Origin: Bacteroidaceae bacterium
GTDB lineage: Bacteria; Bacteroidota; Bacteroidia; Bacteroidales; Bacteroidaceae
NCBI GenBank assembly: GCA_017509605.1
Contig: JAFWPH010000037.1
Span: forward strand, 62,001-126,000
Direction of reading: 5' to 3'
DNA: 64,000 nucleotides
The position numbers were made by a program, and so were the translations under genes. The notes below the pieces were generated by a model. The model worked only from the letters and a program-made list of their open reading frames with translations, made no database searches and was not told where the DNA came from. Each line of letters opens with the position of its first letter. Position 1 is the stretch's first letter. This document shows, piece after piece, positions 9,193-16,927 of the stretch.

Positions 9193-10011
9193 TTATGCAT
9201 GTTCTAACCAATCGTCAATCAACTTCCTTGCTATCGACATCTTGCCGGGGATGGCGGGCATTTCCTTGCGCCCGAACCAACCGCTCTTCGACAACTCCTC
9301 TTGCTGGATCTTCACCTCACCGCTCACATAGTCTGCCGTAAAACCAATCATGATACCGCAGGGGTAGGGCCAGGGCTGAGAACCGAAATAGCGGATGTTG
9401 GTCACCTTCAGATGGGTTTCCTCCCACACTTCGCGCTCTACGCATTGCTCCAGTGTCTCGCCCGTTTCCACAAAACCTGCCACCAGACCGTAGTAGTCGG
9501 AACGGAAGTTACGAGCATGGACCAGAAGGATCTTCTCGTTCTCGGGAATGTCGGGTGTGTCGTTGCGGCGGATCCTCACAATGATGGCGGGCGATACCTG
9601 AGGCCATATCTCCTTGCCGCAATGCGTGCATTTCTTGCTGATGACGGTGGCGGGTTTCATCGGGGCACCGCACACACCACAAAACTTGGTGTTGCTGTCC
9701 CAATACAGCAACTCGGCTCCCTTGCCTGCCATGTCGTAGAAGGACTTGGGAAGGTATTGATATGATGCACGGAGTCCGACGCTTTCCAACTCACCTTTGC
9801 GTACGGCTTCGGGAGGGGTGTTCACACTGAAGGCGCGGCACTCATGCCCATTCAATTCCGGCAACTGCTGCACGTAGGTCCATGCCTGTATCGGTGCTGG
9901 CGCTTCCTCCTGCAACGGCACACTGTAGCCGTCCTCTTCTTTTTTCAGCAGCACACAACCGCTGATAAACACAAACCAGTATATTCTTCTGTCTTCCTTT
10001 TTGTTTTTCAT
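9193..10011 (-). CDS. nudC: NAD(+)/NADH pyrophosphatase (NudC-type Nudix hydrolase)
   Basis: Hydrolyses NADH to NMNH and AMP; homologues also remove NAD caps from RNA. Three diagnostic parts are present in order: a four-Cys zinc ribbon (Cys111, Cys114, Cys128, Cys131, in CGVCG...CTHCG), a Nudix box beginning GFVETGETLEQ (Gly179, Glu185, Arg193-Glu194, Glu197-Glu198), and SQPWPYP at 211-217, the signature separating NudC from other Nudix enzymes. The usual Gly after the EE pair is His200, a mild deviation. At 272 residues the length matches the family. Cytoplasmic. It stands alone; the next minus-strand gene upstream (10251) belongs to an AT-rich island. Confidence 0.93.
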   Translation of the reverse strand: MKNKKEDRRIYWFVFISGCVLLKKEEDGYSVPLQEEAPAPIQAWTYVQQLPELNGHECRAFSVNTPPEAVRKGELESVGLRASYQYLPKSFYDMAGKGAELLYWDSNTKFCGVCGAPMKPATVISKKCTHCGKEIWPQVSPAIIVRIRRNDTPDIPENEKILLVHARNFRSDYYGLVAGFVETGETLEQCVEREVWEETHLKVTNIRYFGSQPWPYPCGIMIGFTADYVSGEVKIQQEELSKSGWFGRKEMPAIPGKMSIARKLIDDWLEHA

Positions 10012-10161
10012 ATCTCTTTATCTCTCTTTTTCCGTCGGATTCGACTCGTCTTTCGACTAAATTGAATATAAACTAAGGCTATTTTTCTGTGTGTTCAAAT
10101 AGATGTCAAAAGCTTTTATTCACATGTGTTTTTAATATATCGTAAGTTGTGATGTAGTAAC

Positions 10162-10198
10162 TTCGACTAAAAACCAATTCTTCTACTTTTTAGTTCGA
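10162..10198 (-). terminator. Candidate AT-rich terminator of the island operon
   Basis: An imperfect inverted repeat (TCGACTAAAAA with TTTTTAGTTCGA) lies about 55 nt past the last stop of the minus-strand operon, and the minus strand then runs through TTTTT. The stem has a one-base bulge, so support is modest. Confidence 0.35.
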
Positions 10199-10250
10199 GT
10201 TAGGTCATATCATTCCTTTTTCATATCCAAATAAATGCATTGATGATCAG

Positions 10251-11069
10251 TTATATTCGATACAGTCGGAAACCATCTTTTATCGAATAGTTACTTATGT
10301 CATTTATTAATGGGTCATTTAATATATAATACATAATAGATGAGAAAAATTCTTGGAGACAACAAATATCTTTATTCTTTTTGTCCTTTATCAAATATGA
10401 AGCGTATCCTATATAATCATTTTCATCATCTTGAAGATGGTCTAATTTGTAGTAATTGCCAGAATTTAGAGACAGAATTGCATTGGGTAACCATTCTTTG
10501 TCAGGCCAATCGAATAATTCCTTTTGAAAAAATAAATAGTCCTTATTTTTGAACTTTGGAAACTTGTATTGAAAAAACCACCTTTGAAGAGATTTTTTAG
10601 AGATTGAGCTGAAGATGAAAATATAAAAACAGTTCACTCCAAGTTCGTTCAATTTTTCAAATGCCTTAAGTGTAGTAGAAAATGACTTATACCTAATAGA
10701 TGATTTCACTTCAATTACAGCAATCACAGAAGATATATTAATTATCTTTAAGTCTCCAATAGAATATGCAATAGCTCTTTTTTCCTTTCGGTGAATAATA
10801 ATATCACACTGATTAGAAATGTTGTCATCCTTTATTGTATTATTGTTGATTATAAAACCTTGGCATACATCAAAGCCTTTCGGTAATATACGTTTTATCG
10901 CCAATCGAAGAGCCTGTTCTCCAACATATCCGATAGATGGTTTGTGTTTAGCAAAAAGACTCCTAGCCCTATGCATTTTACTAAGAAGGGATGATGCTTG
11001 TTGTCTATATCTATCTTTATTTATCATATTAACAATCCATGAGTTGAACAATAATATGGCAAACATCAC
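10251..11069 (-). CDS. DUF6602-like protein with PD-(D/E)XK nuclease motifs
   Basis: Last gene of the AT-rich operon. Its pattern is that of a restriction-endonuclease-like fold: GYVGEQALR (Glu51), SNQCDIIIH (Asp89) and VIAVIEVKSS (Glu120, Lys122), giving E...D...ExK. DUF6602 proteins have this arrangement and occur near defence and mobile genes; that link is general knowledge, not shown here. The rest (FYIFIFSS, a mixed alpha/beta C-terminal half) shows no motif I recognise. ATG 11069 leaves only 3 nt after the previous stop, but the first 14 residues are unusually hydrophobic, so Met15 (11027) may be the true start. Probably a DNA-cleaving effector or a nuclease-fold sensor; biochemical activity is inference. 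Confidence 0.7.
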   Translation of the reverse strand: MMFAILLFNSWIVNMINKDRYRQQASSLLSKMHRARSLFAKHKPSIGYVGEQALRLAIKRILPKGFDVCQGFIINNNTIKDDNISNQCDIIIHRKEKRAIAYSIGDLKIINISSVIAVIEVKSSIRYKSFSTTLKAFEKLNELGVNCFYIFIFSSISKKSLQRWFFQYKFPKFKNKDYLFFQKELFDWPDKEWLPNAILSLNSGNYYKLDHLQDDENDYIGYASYLIKDKKNKDICCLQEFFSSIMYYILNDPLINDISNYSIKDGFRLYRI

Positions 11070-11072
11070 TTT

Positions 11073-11330
11073 TCAACAATTTGACTCTTCCTTTTGGGTA
11101 TCCATAATCAACCAATCTATCTCACTGAATGAATAGATTATAGGATAACCTTTGTTCTCCATGTTCTTCAGTGTCTGCAACAGCCAATGAGATTCTGCAT
11201 CACATGCTTCACACGTGCCGATGCAATCTTCTGTATTATTGCATCGATGAGGAGAATAAGTGATATTATTCAATTCTGCAAGTCTAATTCTTATAGCTTT
11301 TAATAATGCGCATTTCTCCTTTCCGTTCAT
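11073..11330 (-). CDS. Small Cys-rich protein, putative Fe-S or zinc protein
   Basis: 85 residues, not recognised as a named family. A cysteine cluster at residues 30-43 (CNNTEDCIGTCEAC) has spacing Cx5Cx3Cx2C; the last three Cys copy the CX3CX2C spacing of radical SAM enzymes although there is no room for a barrel. A helical segment (HWLLQTLKNMENKG) and PIIYSFSEIDWLI follow. Its start overlaps the radical SAM gene stop by 4 nt, and its stop is 3 nt before the next start, so co-translation is likely. It may be an accessory electron-transfer or cluster-carrying partner of the radical SAM enzyme; that role is inference. The tight overlaps make it a real gene despite its size. Confidence 0.7.
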   Translation of the reverse strand: MNGKEKCALLKAIRIRLAELNNITYSPHRCNNTEDCIGTCEACDAESHWLLQTLKNMENKGYPIIYSFSEIDWLIMDTQKEESNC

Positions 11331-11956
11331 AATTTTACCCTCGTTTTATATTGAAAGATATCAAAATTGGAATAGCCTATATCCTCTATAAAGTGCTTAC
11401 TTTTATAGATATCATCTAAAGTGTTATACCCATCTATAAACGGAATTCGAATAACTACATGGTTTACAAAGCCTACAATAGCAAGTCGCTTAAGGTTCTC
11501 AACTACAACTGCATTACTAGATTGAGTATACGATTCATATATTAATGGATCAATATCTTTAATATCAACAATCATTTCGTTGATGAAGGGTAGCAAGTAA
11601 TCAATATTATTATATGGAACATTCAAAGATGTTTCAATTGTAACATTCCATTTTTTTGCACCTAAATTAAGAACATCTCCAATAAAATGTGGGTATAATA
11701 AAGGTTCTCCTCCTCCAAATGTAACACCTCCACCTGTATTTAGATAATATAATTCGTCTTTAGCAACAACATCATATACTTCGTCAGGTCGAAAATAAGT
11801 AACATCAGACAATGCTCTATGACATTGAGGATTCAAACAATAGCTACATTTTAAAGGGCATCCATAAAAAGCAACCAATGTGGTAATACCTTTTCCATCA
11901 GTACCAATCCGTAGCCGATTAATTCCCATAATTGGCGCAAGACTATTCCTTTTCAT
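11327..11956 (-). CDS. Radical SAM protein, glycyl-radical-activase-like
   Basis: 209 residues. CPLKCSYC (Cys33, Cys37, Cys40) binds the 4Fe-4S cluster that splits S-adenosylmethionine; GGGVTFGGGEPLL (75-87) is the SAM-binding glycine motif, and this spelling is typical of pyruvate formate-lyase activase and NrdG-like enzymes. It is shorter than PFL activase and has no extra ferredoxin insert. No glycyl radical enzyme is adjacent; instead it overlaps the end of the 1258-residue Sel1/LRR protein by 14 nt and the small Cys-rich protein by 4 nt. It may therefore modify, or install a radical on, one of its neighbours. Cytoplasmic, oxygen-sensitive. Family assignment is strong, substrate unknown. 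Confidence 0.88.
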   Translation of the reverse strand: MKRNSLAPIMGINRLRIGTDGKGITTLVAFYGCPLKCSYCLNPQCHRALSDVTYFRPDEVYDVVAKDELYYLNTGGGVTFGGGEPLLYPHFIGDVLNLGAKKWNVTIETSLNVPYNNIDYLLPFINEMIVDIKDIDPLIYESYTQSSNAVVVENLKRLAIVGFVNHVVIRIPFIDGYNTLDDIYKSKHFIEDIGYSNFDIFQYKTRVKL

Positions 11957-14900
11957 ATTCTTTTACGATGAATTGTCTGTCCATCCCATATCCATAATCT
12001 CTATGTTGATTATAGAGATCATGGTTGTATATAGCAGAAAAATGTAAAATATTAGAATACCCAGAGGGGACAATAATCTCAATTTTAATGAATGAATTAA
12101 AGTCCACATTATTTCTTTCTGTACATTCCTCGACAGAACTACCCATTGCTGTGTTTGGAGACCAGTATTCTTCTGGTAAAAAAGAAGGTGCTTCTCTTAA
12201 GAATACTTCCTCATTAGCTTTGGTCTTTGTCCCATAGAAGCGAATAACTCTCAAATCATAACAATCAAATAAAGAACCTTTCTGGATATCCTCTACAGTT
12301 GAAGGAATATCAATTCTGTTTAATTTTGAACATTCCCCAAAGCACCCCATAGGAATTATCTGTATTTTACATTTCTGCCAGATGACTTTTTCCAATAATT
12401 CTGCTTTGTAAAATGCCCATGGTTGAATTTCAACAATGTTTGCGCCCATAAAGATATCAGTAACCTTTGAGTTATAGAATGCAAAAGGTTTTACTCTGCA
12501 TATTGGAGGGTATAACGCAATCTCGGCATCTTCAAAATGTGCTATCAATTCACCTTTTTCAACATTATATAACAATCCATTTTCAGAAACAAATCTATTA
12601 TTATCCAAACATTTAATATGCAATGTTCCGATAAAAGGATTTATTCCAATCTTATTAACTTGTGATGGTATAATAATTGTATCAATTGGGCATTGAAAGA
12701 AGCAAAAATCGCCTATTTCTTGGAGATTGTCACTTAAAGAAATATATTTAAGGTCACAATACGCGAAACATGAATTACCAATCTTTCTTACTGAATTAGG
12801 AAGTACGAGATGTTGTAATTCATAGTTTGAATTAAATGCATCATTTGCTATCTCAACAAGGGATTCAGGAAGAACTAACTTCGAAATATTACAGCCCATA
12901 AAAGTTTCTTCTTTTATCATACTGATATCCCCGAGGGAAAGTACTTCTGTTAGAGACTCGCAACCATAGAAACTTTTGGACCCAATATTAGTGACACTCT
13001 TTGGTAAAATGATTCTTTGTAAATTAAAACAATACATAAAAGCGCCGTCTTCAATAAAATGCAGGGTATCTGGAAATCGTAAATCCAAAATATTTTCATT
13101 TTCGTAGAAAGCGTTTTCTCCTATGGTTTCAATCCCGTAAGGTATTGTGTATTTCGAATCTTTTCCAAAATATGAAACTAGTTTCTTTTTATCCTGTGTG
13201 AACAATGCAAAGTCCGAAACGATATAGTTTGGTGAATGACAAACTATTCGAATTGATTTACGACCTCCCCAACCATTCTTTACAAAAGGATTTTTCCCAA
13301 TTAATACAACAGATGATGGTATTGTTATTATGTCAGCAGTTCCAAAGTAGAAAGCGTTGTCACATATTATTCTCGTTCCTGTAGGTATCTTGTATTCTTT
13401 TGATTGTTGGATGCCAAGACTAATTAGTACTTTCTTGTCCTTTGAATAGATTGCACCATAGGGGTCTTTAATGGAGTTCGCGTCTTCTTGAATAGAACAA
13501 AACCTATAAAGAGACGTTATACGCTTGACTTTAATTAATGATTCTATGTGTCCTAACCTAGCTGCTTTTTCATAATATGAATGTGCGTTTTTAATGTTCT
13601 TAATGGTTGCGATACCATATTGCATGCATTTCCCCACTATATACAGTGCTTGAGTGTCACCTTCGTCTGCTTTTGCAATAAAGAAGTTAATAGCATCTTC
13701 CGAATTTTTAATTTGATTACAAAGGGTAGCTTTGGAGTAGTATTTTGAATACCAAATTAACGCTTCTTCATTGTTCTTATTTGTACCAAATCCTTTAAAG
13801 TAAAAGAATGCAATCTTTCCAAGCGACTCAAAATCAGATTTTTTAGCGGCCTCATAAGTCCAAAAAAATACTTTGTTAGGATCTGGTTCAACCCCGGTTC
13901 CATTAAGAAAACATGTAGCAAGATTCTTTTGAGCTTTAATGTTTCCCATTTTTGCTGATTGTTCATAATAGGAAATAGCTTTTGATAAATCTATATTAGT
14001 ACCTTTTCCATATTCATAACAAACTGCCAAATTGTTGAGAGCTGCTGAATTATTCTGTTGTGCCGCTTGTGAATACCAATTAAATGCAGATTCCAGGTCT
14101 TTTTTTACGCCATAGCCATTTGAGTAAAATAGTCCCACATAGAATTGTGCAGAATCACTGCCTTGTTTGGCTGCTTCATAATACCATTTGAATGCCTTTT
14201 GGGGATCTTTTTCTTGCCCCAATAATCCATTCCAATATATTTCACCCAATTTCTTTTGAGCTGAACAATATCCTAGTTCGGCTGATTTTGTAAATAACTC
14301 CAAAGCTTTTTCATCATTAATTTTCTCTACCAATTTTCCAGATTGGCAATAGTCTGCTAAAATATAGCACGATTTAGGGTCATTTAGATTAACTGCCTCT
14401 TTTAAAACATCTATCGCAGTCTTTTCATTTCTATCAGTTCCTAATCCATAAAGATAACATAAATATAAAGGATAAAATGCTTTAGCAAAGCCTTGGTCTG
14501 TAGCCCTTTTTAACCAAATAAAAGCGTTGTTATAATCTTTTTCAACGCCAATACCTTTTAAAAAGAAAAGGCCTAATTTGTATTGACAATAGGGATGATT
14601 CAATTCTGCCCCTTTGAAGTAAAAAGCAAACGCTTTCTGAGAATCTTTTTCAACACCTTTTCCTATACTATATAGGTTCCCAATATTGCCAAAAGCAGAT
14701 GGGTATTTTTGTTCTGCTGATTTTCTATACCAATCAAGTGCTTGTTGGAAGTCCTGTTTAATCCCGAATCCTTTTTCATACCATAAGCCCAACTGATTCT
14801 GACATCTTTTGTCTCCCGATTTTGCACATACAAGTAATTTGTTAAATAGCTTTTCGTATTGTTCACCTGTAAGATTCTGATTTACATCACCTTTATTGTT

Positions 14901-15719
14901 AATGAAAGCTAATGCTTCGTCAAATACTATATCGCAGTATGAGTGTAGTGAATCTGAACATAAAAGGACTGCGCATGTCCAATCCTTTTCTTTATCTATT
15001 TGTCGTTTGTCAAAATAATGTTCAAAATAGATGTTTTTATCAATAGTGGAAGCAAATGACTTTAATCTTTGCAGGCGTTGAGTATTCTGCATGGGGGAGA
15101 CTATAATATACTCATTAACTCCAACAGATTGTTCTTTGACAATCTGGGAAAAGTGTGAAAGATTGAATGACTCTATATCTAAAATATTGGATAAAAGATG
15201 AATTGTGGGTATATCAGAAGATAGTTTCAAATCTTCATTTGTTAATTCATCAAAATTCTTGTTTATGGTGATAATATCTGTTTCTGGGTAGAACCTAGAA
15301 CAAAGTAATTCCGCTCTTGATAGTGCCATCACTGATGGTTCAATTAATATAATTCGTTTAACTTTCAGTTCAGAATTATGTTCTAAGACAAAATCATGAA
15401 AACAAATCGTTGCCAACCCCTGACCACATCCATAATCGACGATTTCAACATGATTGAACTCTAATATTCTTTTCTGAATATTGTTATATGCATATTGTAA
15501 TTTAGCATTGTGCATCTTTCCGAACGAATATATGTACATCTGCAATAATGGTTCAGAGTCCAATATATCAATACCTCTATTTAAGGACTCGTGCAATTCA
15601 TCACACAAGTTGCTAGGCAACTTTTGAACAAAATCGGAGGCAATATCCCAAACTTTCATAAATGAAGGATTTACCATGTGTTCAATGAGGTATGAGTATG
15701 TGGTTTTACATTCTTTCAT
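11943..15719 (-). CDS. Methyltransferase-like / Sel1-repeat / BspA-type leucine-rich-repeat fusion
   Basis: 1258 residues, cytoplasmic (no signal peptide). Residues about 60-280 look like a class I SAM methyltransferase: VEIVDYGCGQGLATICF (motif I, 95-101) and IILIEP (acidic Glu127). About 290-740 hold roughly 12 Sel1 repeats of about 36 residues (AxxxLGxxYxxGxGVxKDxxxAxxWYxxAAxxG). About 750-1190 hold BspA-type leucine-rich repeats (IPxxVxxIGxxAFxxCxxLxxIxLPxSV). BspA-type repeats are usually on secreted proteins, so a cytoplasmic fusion to a methyltransferase-like fold is unusual. The C-terminal tail contains PSGY and RDYGYG (Arg1240-Gly1245), faintly like a glycyl radical site. It overlaps the DUF1848 gene upstream by 4 nt and the radical SAM gene downstream by 14 nt. 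Likely a scaffold or sensor; function not established. Confidence 0.85.
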   Translation of the reverse strand: MKECKTTYSYLIEHMVNPSFMKVWDIASDFVQKLPSNLCDELHESLNRGIDILDSEPLLQMYIYSFGKMHNAKLQYAYNNIQKRILEFNHVEIVDYGCGQGLATICFHDFVLEHNSELKVKRIILIEPSVMALSRAELLCSRFYPETDIITINKNFDELTNEDLKLSSDIPTIHLLSNILDIESFNLSHFSQIVKEQSVGVNEYIIVSPMQNTQRLQRLKSFASTIDKNIYFEHYFDKRQIDKEKDWTCAVLLCSDSLHSYCDIVFDEALAFINNKGDVNQNLTGEQYEKLFNKLLVCAKSGDKRCQNQLGLWYEKGFGIKQDFQQALDWYRKSAEQKYPSAFGNIGNLYSIGKGVEKDSQKAFAFYFKGAELNHPYCQYKLGLFFLKGIGVEKDYNNAFIWLKRATDQGFAKAFYPLYLCYLYGLGTDRNEKTAIDVLKEAVNLNDPKSCYILADYCQSGKLVEKINDEKALELFTKSAELGYCSAQKKLGEIYWNGLLGQEKDPQKAFKWYYEAAKQGSDSAQFYVGLFYSNGYGVKKDLESAFNWYSQAAQQNNSAALNNLAVCYEYGKGTNIDLSKAISYYEQSAKMGNIKAQKNLATCFLNGTGVEPDPNKVFFWTYEAAKKSDFESLGKIAFFYFKGFGTNKNNEEALIWYSKYYSKATLCNQIKNSEDAINFFIAKADEGDTQALYIVGKCMQYGIATIKNIKNAHSYYEKAARLGHIESLIKVKRITSLYRFCSIQEDANSIKDPYGAIYSKDKKVLISLGIQQSKEYKIPTGTRIICDNAFYFGTADIITIPSSVVLIGKNPFVKNGWGGRKSIRIVCHSPNYIVSDFALFTQDKKKLVSYFGKDSKYTIPYGIETIGENAFYENENILDLRFPDTLHFIEDGAFMYCFNLQRIILPKSVTNIGSKSFYGCESLTEVLSLGDISMIKEETFMGCNISKLVLPESLVEIANDAFNSNYELQHLVLPNSVRKIGNSCFAYCDLKYISLSDNLQEIGDFCFFQCPIDTIIIPSQVNKIGINPFIGTLHIKCLDNNRFVSENGLLYNVEKGELIAHFEDAEIALYPPICRVKPFAFYNSKVTDIFMGANIVEIQPWAFYKAELLEKVIWQKCKIQIIPMGCFGECSKLNRIDIPSTVEDIQKGSLFDCYDLRVIRFYGTKTKANEEVFLREAPSFLPEEYWSPNTAMGSSVEECTERNNVDFNSFIKIEIIVPSGYSNILHFSAIYNHDLYNQHRDYGYGMDRQFIVKEYEKE

Positions 15720-16804
15720 CTTCCTGTAATTGATTCACTAAAAGGTTTTTTCATAAATGTATTGTGATTCATCACTGCGGCGTTTTTACTGGTATTTGCA
15801 TAACAATACTCGCAAAGGTGAATACAGGTGTTGTACTCGCCAATGTCTTTACTCTTTATACATCCACAAAAAGCCCTTTGCCCCTTATCCTTGTTATCAC
15901 CATGGGTTGCATATGTGTTATTGGAAAGAATAATTGCATTGGGTGGGAGAGGAACCGAGTCGCCAAAAATAGAAGAACTCGGCAGTGGATGTATTTTGAC
16001 TTTTAAAAAGTCCATAAGTGTTTTGTTTTGATGGGCAAGTTTTATAATCAGTTCATCATCAATACAATGATTATGCTGAATACCATATTGTTTTAAGTCA
16101 ACTCTTTCACCACATGATGCTAAAGTAAACCCCCAAGACTGGTTGAGTTTTGCCAGTTCATTTGCAAATTTATGCATGTCATCTTCCATCCATTCTCTAC
16201 TTTTGAAACCGTTCTTTTCAAGATTAGTTTTTACATTTCTATACAATGATATATCGGCAAAGCTAAAAACTAGTTTCTCGGTATAGCCTTTCAATTGGTC
16301 GCCGATTCTCTCAATTTTTTCAAGAAGAGTATTAATATCAATTCTATCTATAAGTACCAAAGGGTCAAAACGCCATATCACACTACCATATCCAAGTTTG
16401 TCAACAAGTTGTTTGAACGAGCCGATGCGTTCTTTCAGTGACCTCACTCCTTTTTCTAATCCTTCTTTATCATAATCATTCAGAGTATATTGAATATAAC
16501 ATCCTATCTTCCTCCTTTTTAATTCATCTAGATGCGGCAATAATGGAGAAGGATATTTGGACCAAAAAACGATAAAGCAAGTATTCTTGTATGATACATA
16601 TCCTTTCACACCGTTAAAAGGATTTGTCCAAGAAGAATATCCCACTTTCAAACGATAGAAAAACCAATCAGCATAAAAAGCTGGTATATCAGTACTTCGG
16701 CTTGCCGAAATTATCTCTGGCACTTGCATAGATACCAGTTCGCCATTATCTCTTGATAAAATTTGTTTAGGCCATGTCGCCATCTCATAATATTGCTTTC
16801 TCAA
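15716..16804 (-). CDS. DUF1848 family protein with C-terminal CX3CX2C cluster motif
   Basis: First gene of the AT-rich operon, 362 residues. It opens with a barrel-like region (EIISASRSTDIPAFYADWFFYRL, WTNPFNG, IVFWSKYPSPLLPHL, YTLNDY, SVIWRFDPLVL) that I recognise as DUF1848. It ends with a Cys cluster FCGCIKSKDIGEYNTCIHLCEYCYAN (Cys313, Cys315, Cys327, Cys331, Cys334). The CIHLCEYC spacing CX3CX2C equals the radical SAM cluster motif but sits at the C-terminus, as in relatives of spore photoproduct lyase. Reaction unknown. A good promoter lies 37 nt upstream, and its stop overlaps the next gene by 4 nt. The start could also be Met8 (MATWPKQ). Confidence 0.82.
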   Translation of the reverse strand: MRKQYYEMATWPKQILSRDNGELVSMQVPEIISASRSTDIPAFYADWFFYRLKVGYSSWTNPFNGVKGYVSYKNTCFIVFWSKYPSPLLPHLDELKRRKIGCYIQYTLNDYDKEGLEKGVRSLKERIGSFKQLVDKLGYGSVIWRFDPLVLIDRIDINTLLEKIERIGDQLKGYTEKLVFSFADISLYRNVKTNLEKNGFKSREWMEDDMHKFANELAKLNQSWGFTLASCGERVDLKQYGIQHNHCIDDELIIKLAHQNKTLMDFLKVKIHPLPSSSIFGDSVPLPPNAIILSNNTYATHGDNKDKGQRAFCGCIKSKDIGEYNTCIHLCEYCYANTSKNAAVMNHNTFMKKPFSESITGR

Positions 16805-16840
16805 GCTCTTCTTTAAGGTTTAATAAATTAATTGTGTTTA

Positions 16841-16871
16841 CAAAAATATAAATATATAATAAACTATCAAA
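16841..16871 (-). promoter_or_regulatory. Promoter of the five-gene AT-rich operon
   Basis: On the minus strand TTTG (16871-16868), a 19-nt spacer and TATTTTTG (16848-16841) fit the Bacteroidetes -33/-7 consensus exactly. It lies 37 nt before the DUF1848 start and is the only strong promoter I see for the operon. Confidence 0.8.
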
Positions 16872-16927
16872 ATAATGAAACAATAAAAATGATAATACCA
16901 CGAATAATACAAAATCATGTCTCTTTT

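Noticed and set aside
11327-11956. Prokaryotic viperin
   Set aside because: The motif set is activase-like (GGGVTFGGGEP), the protein is too short, and no nucleotide kinase is adjacent.
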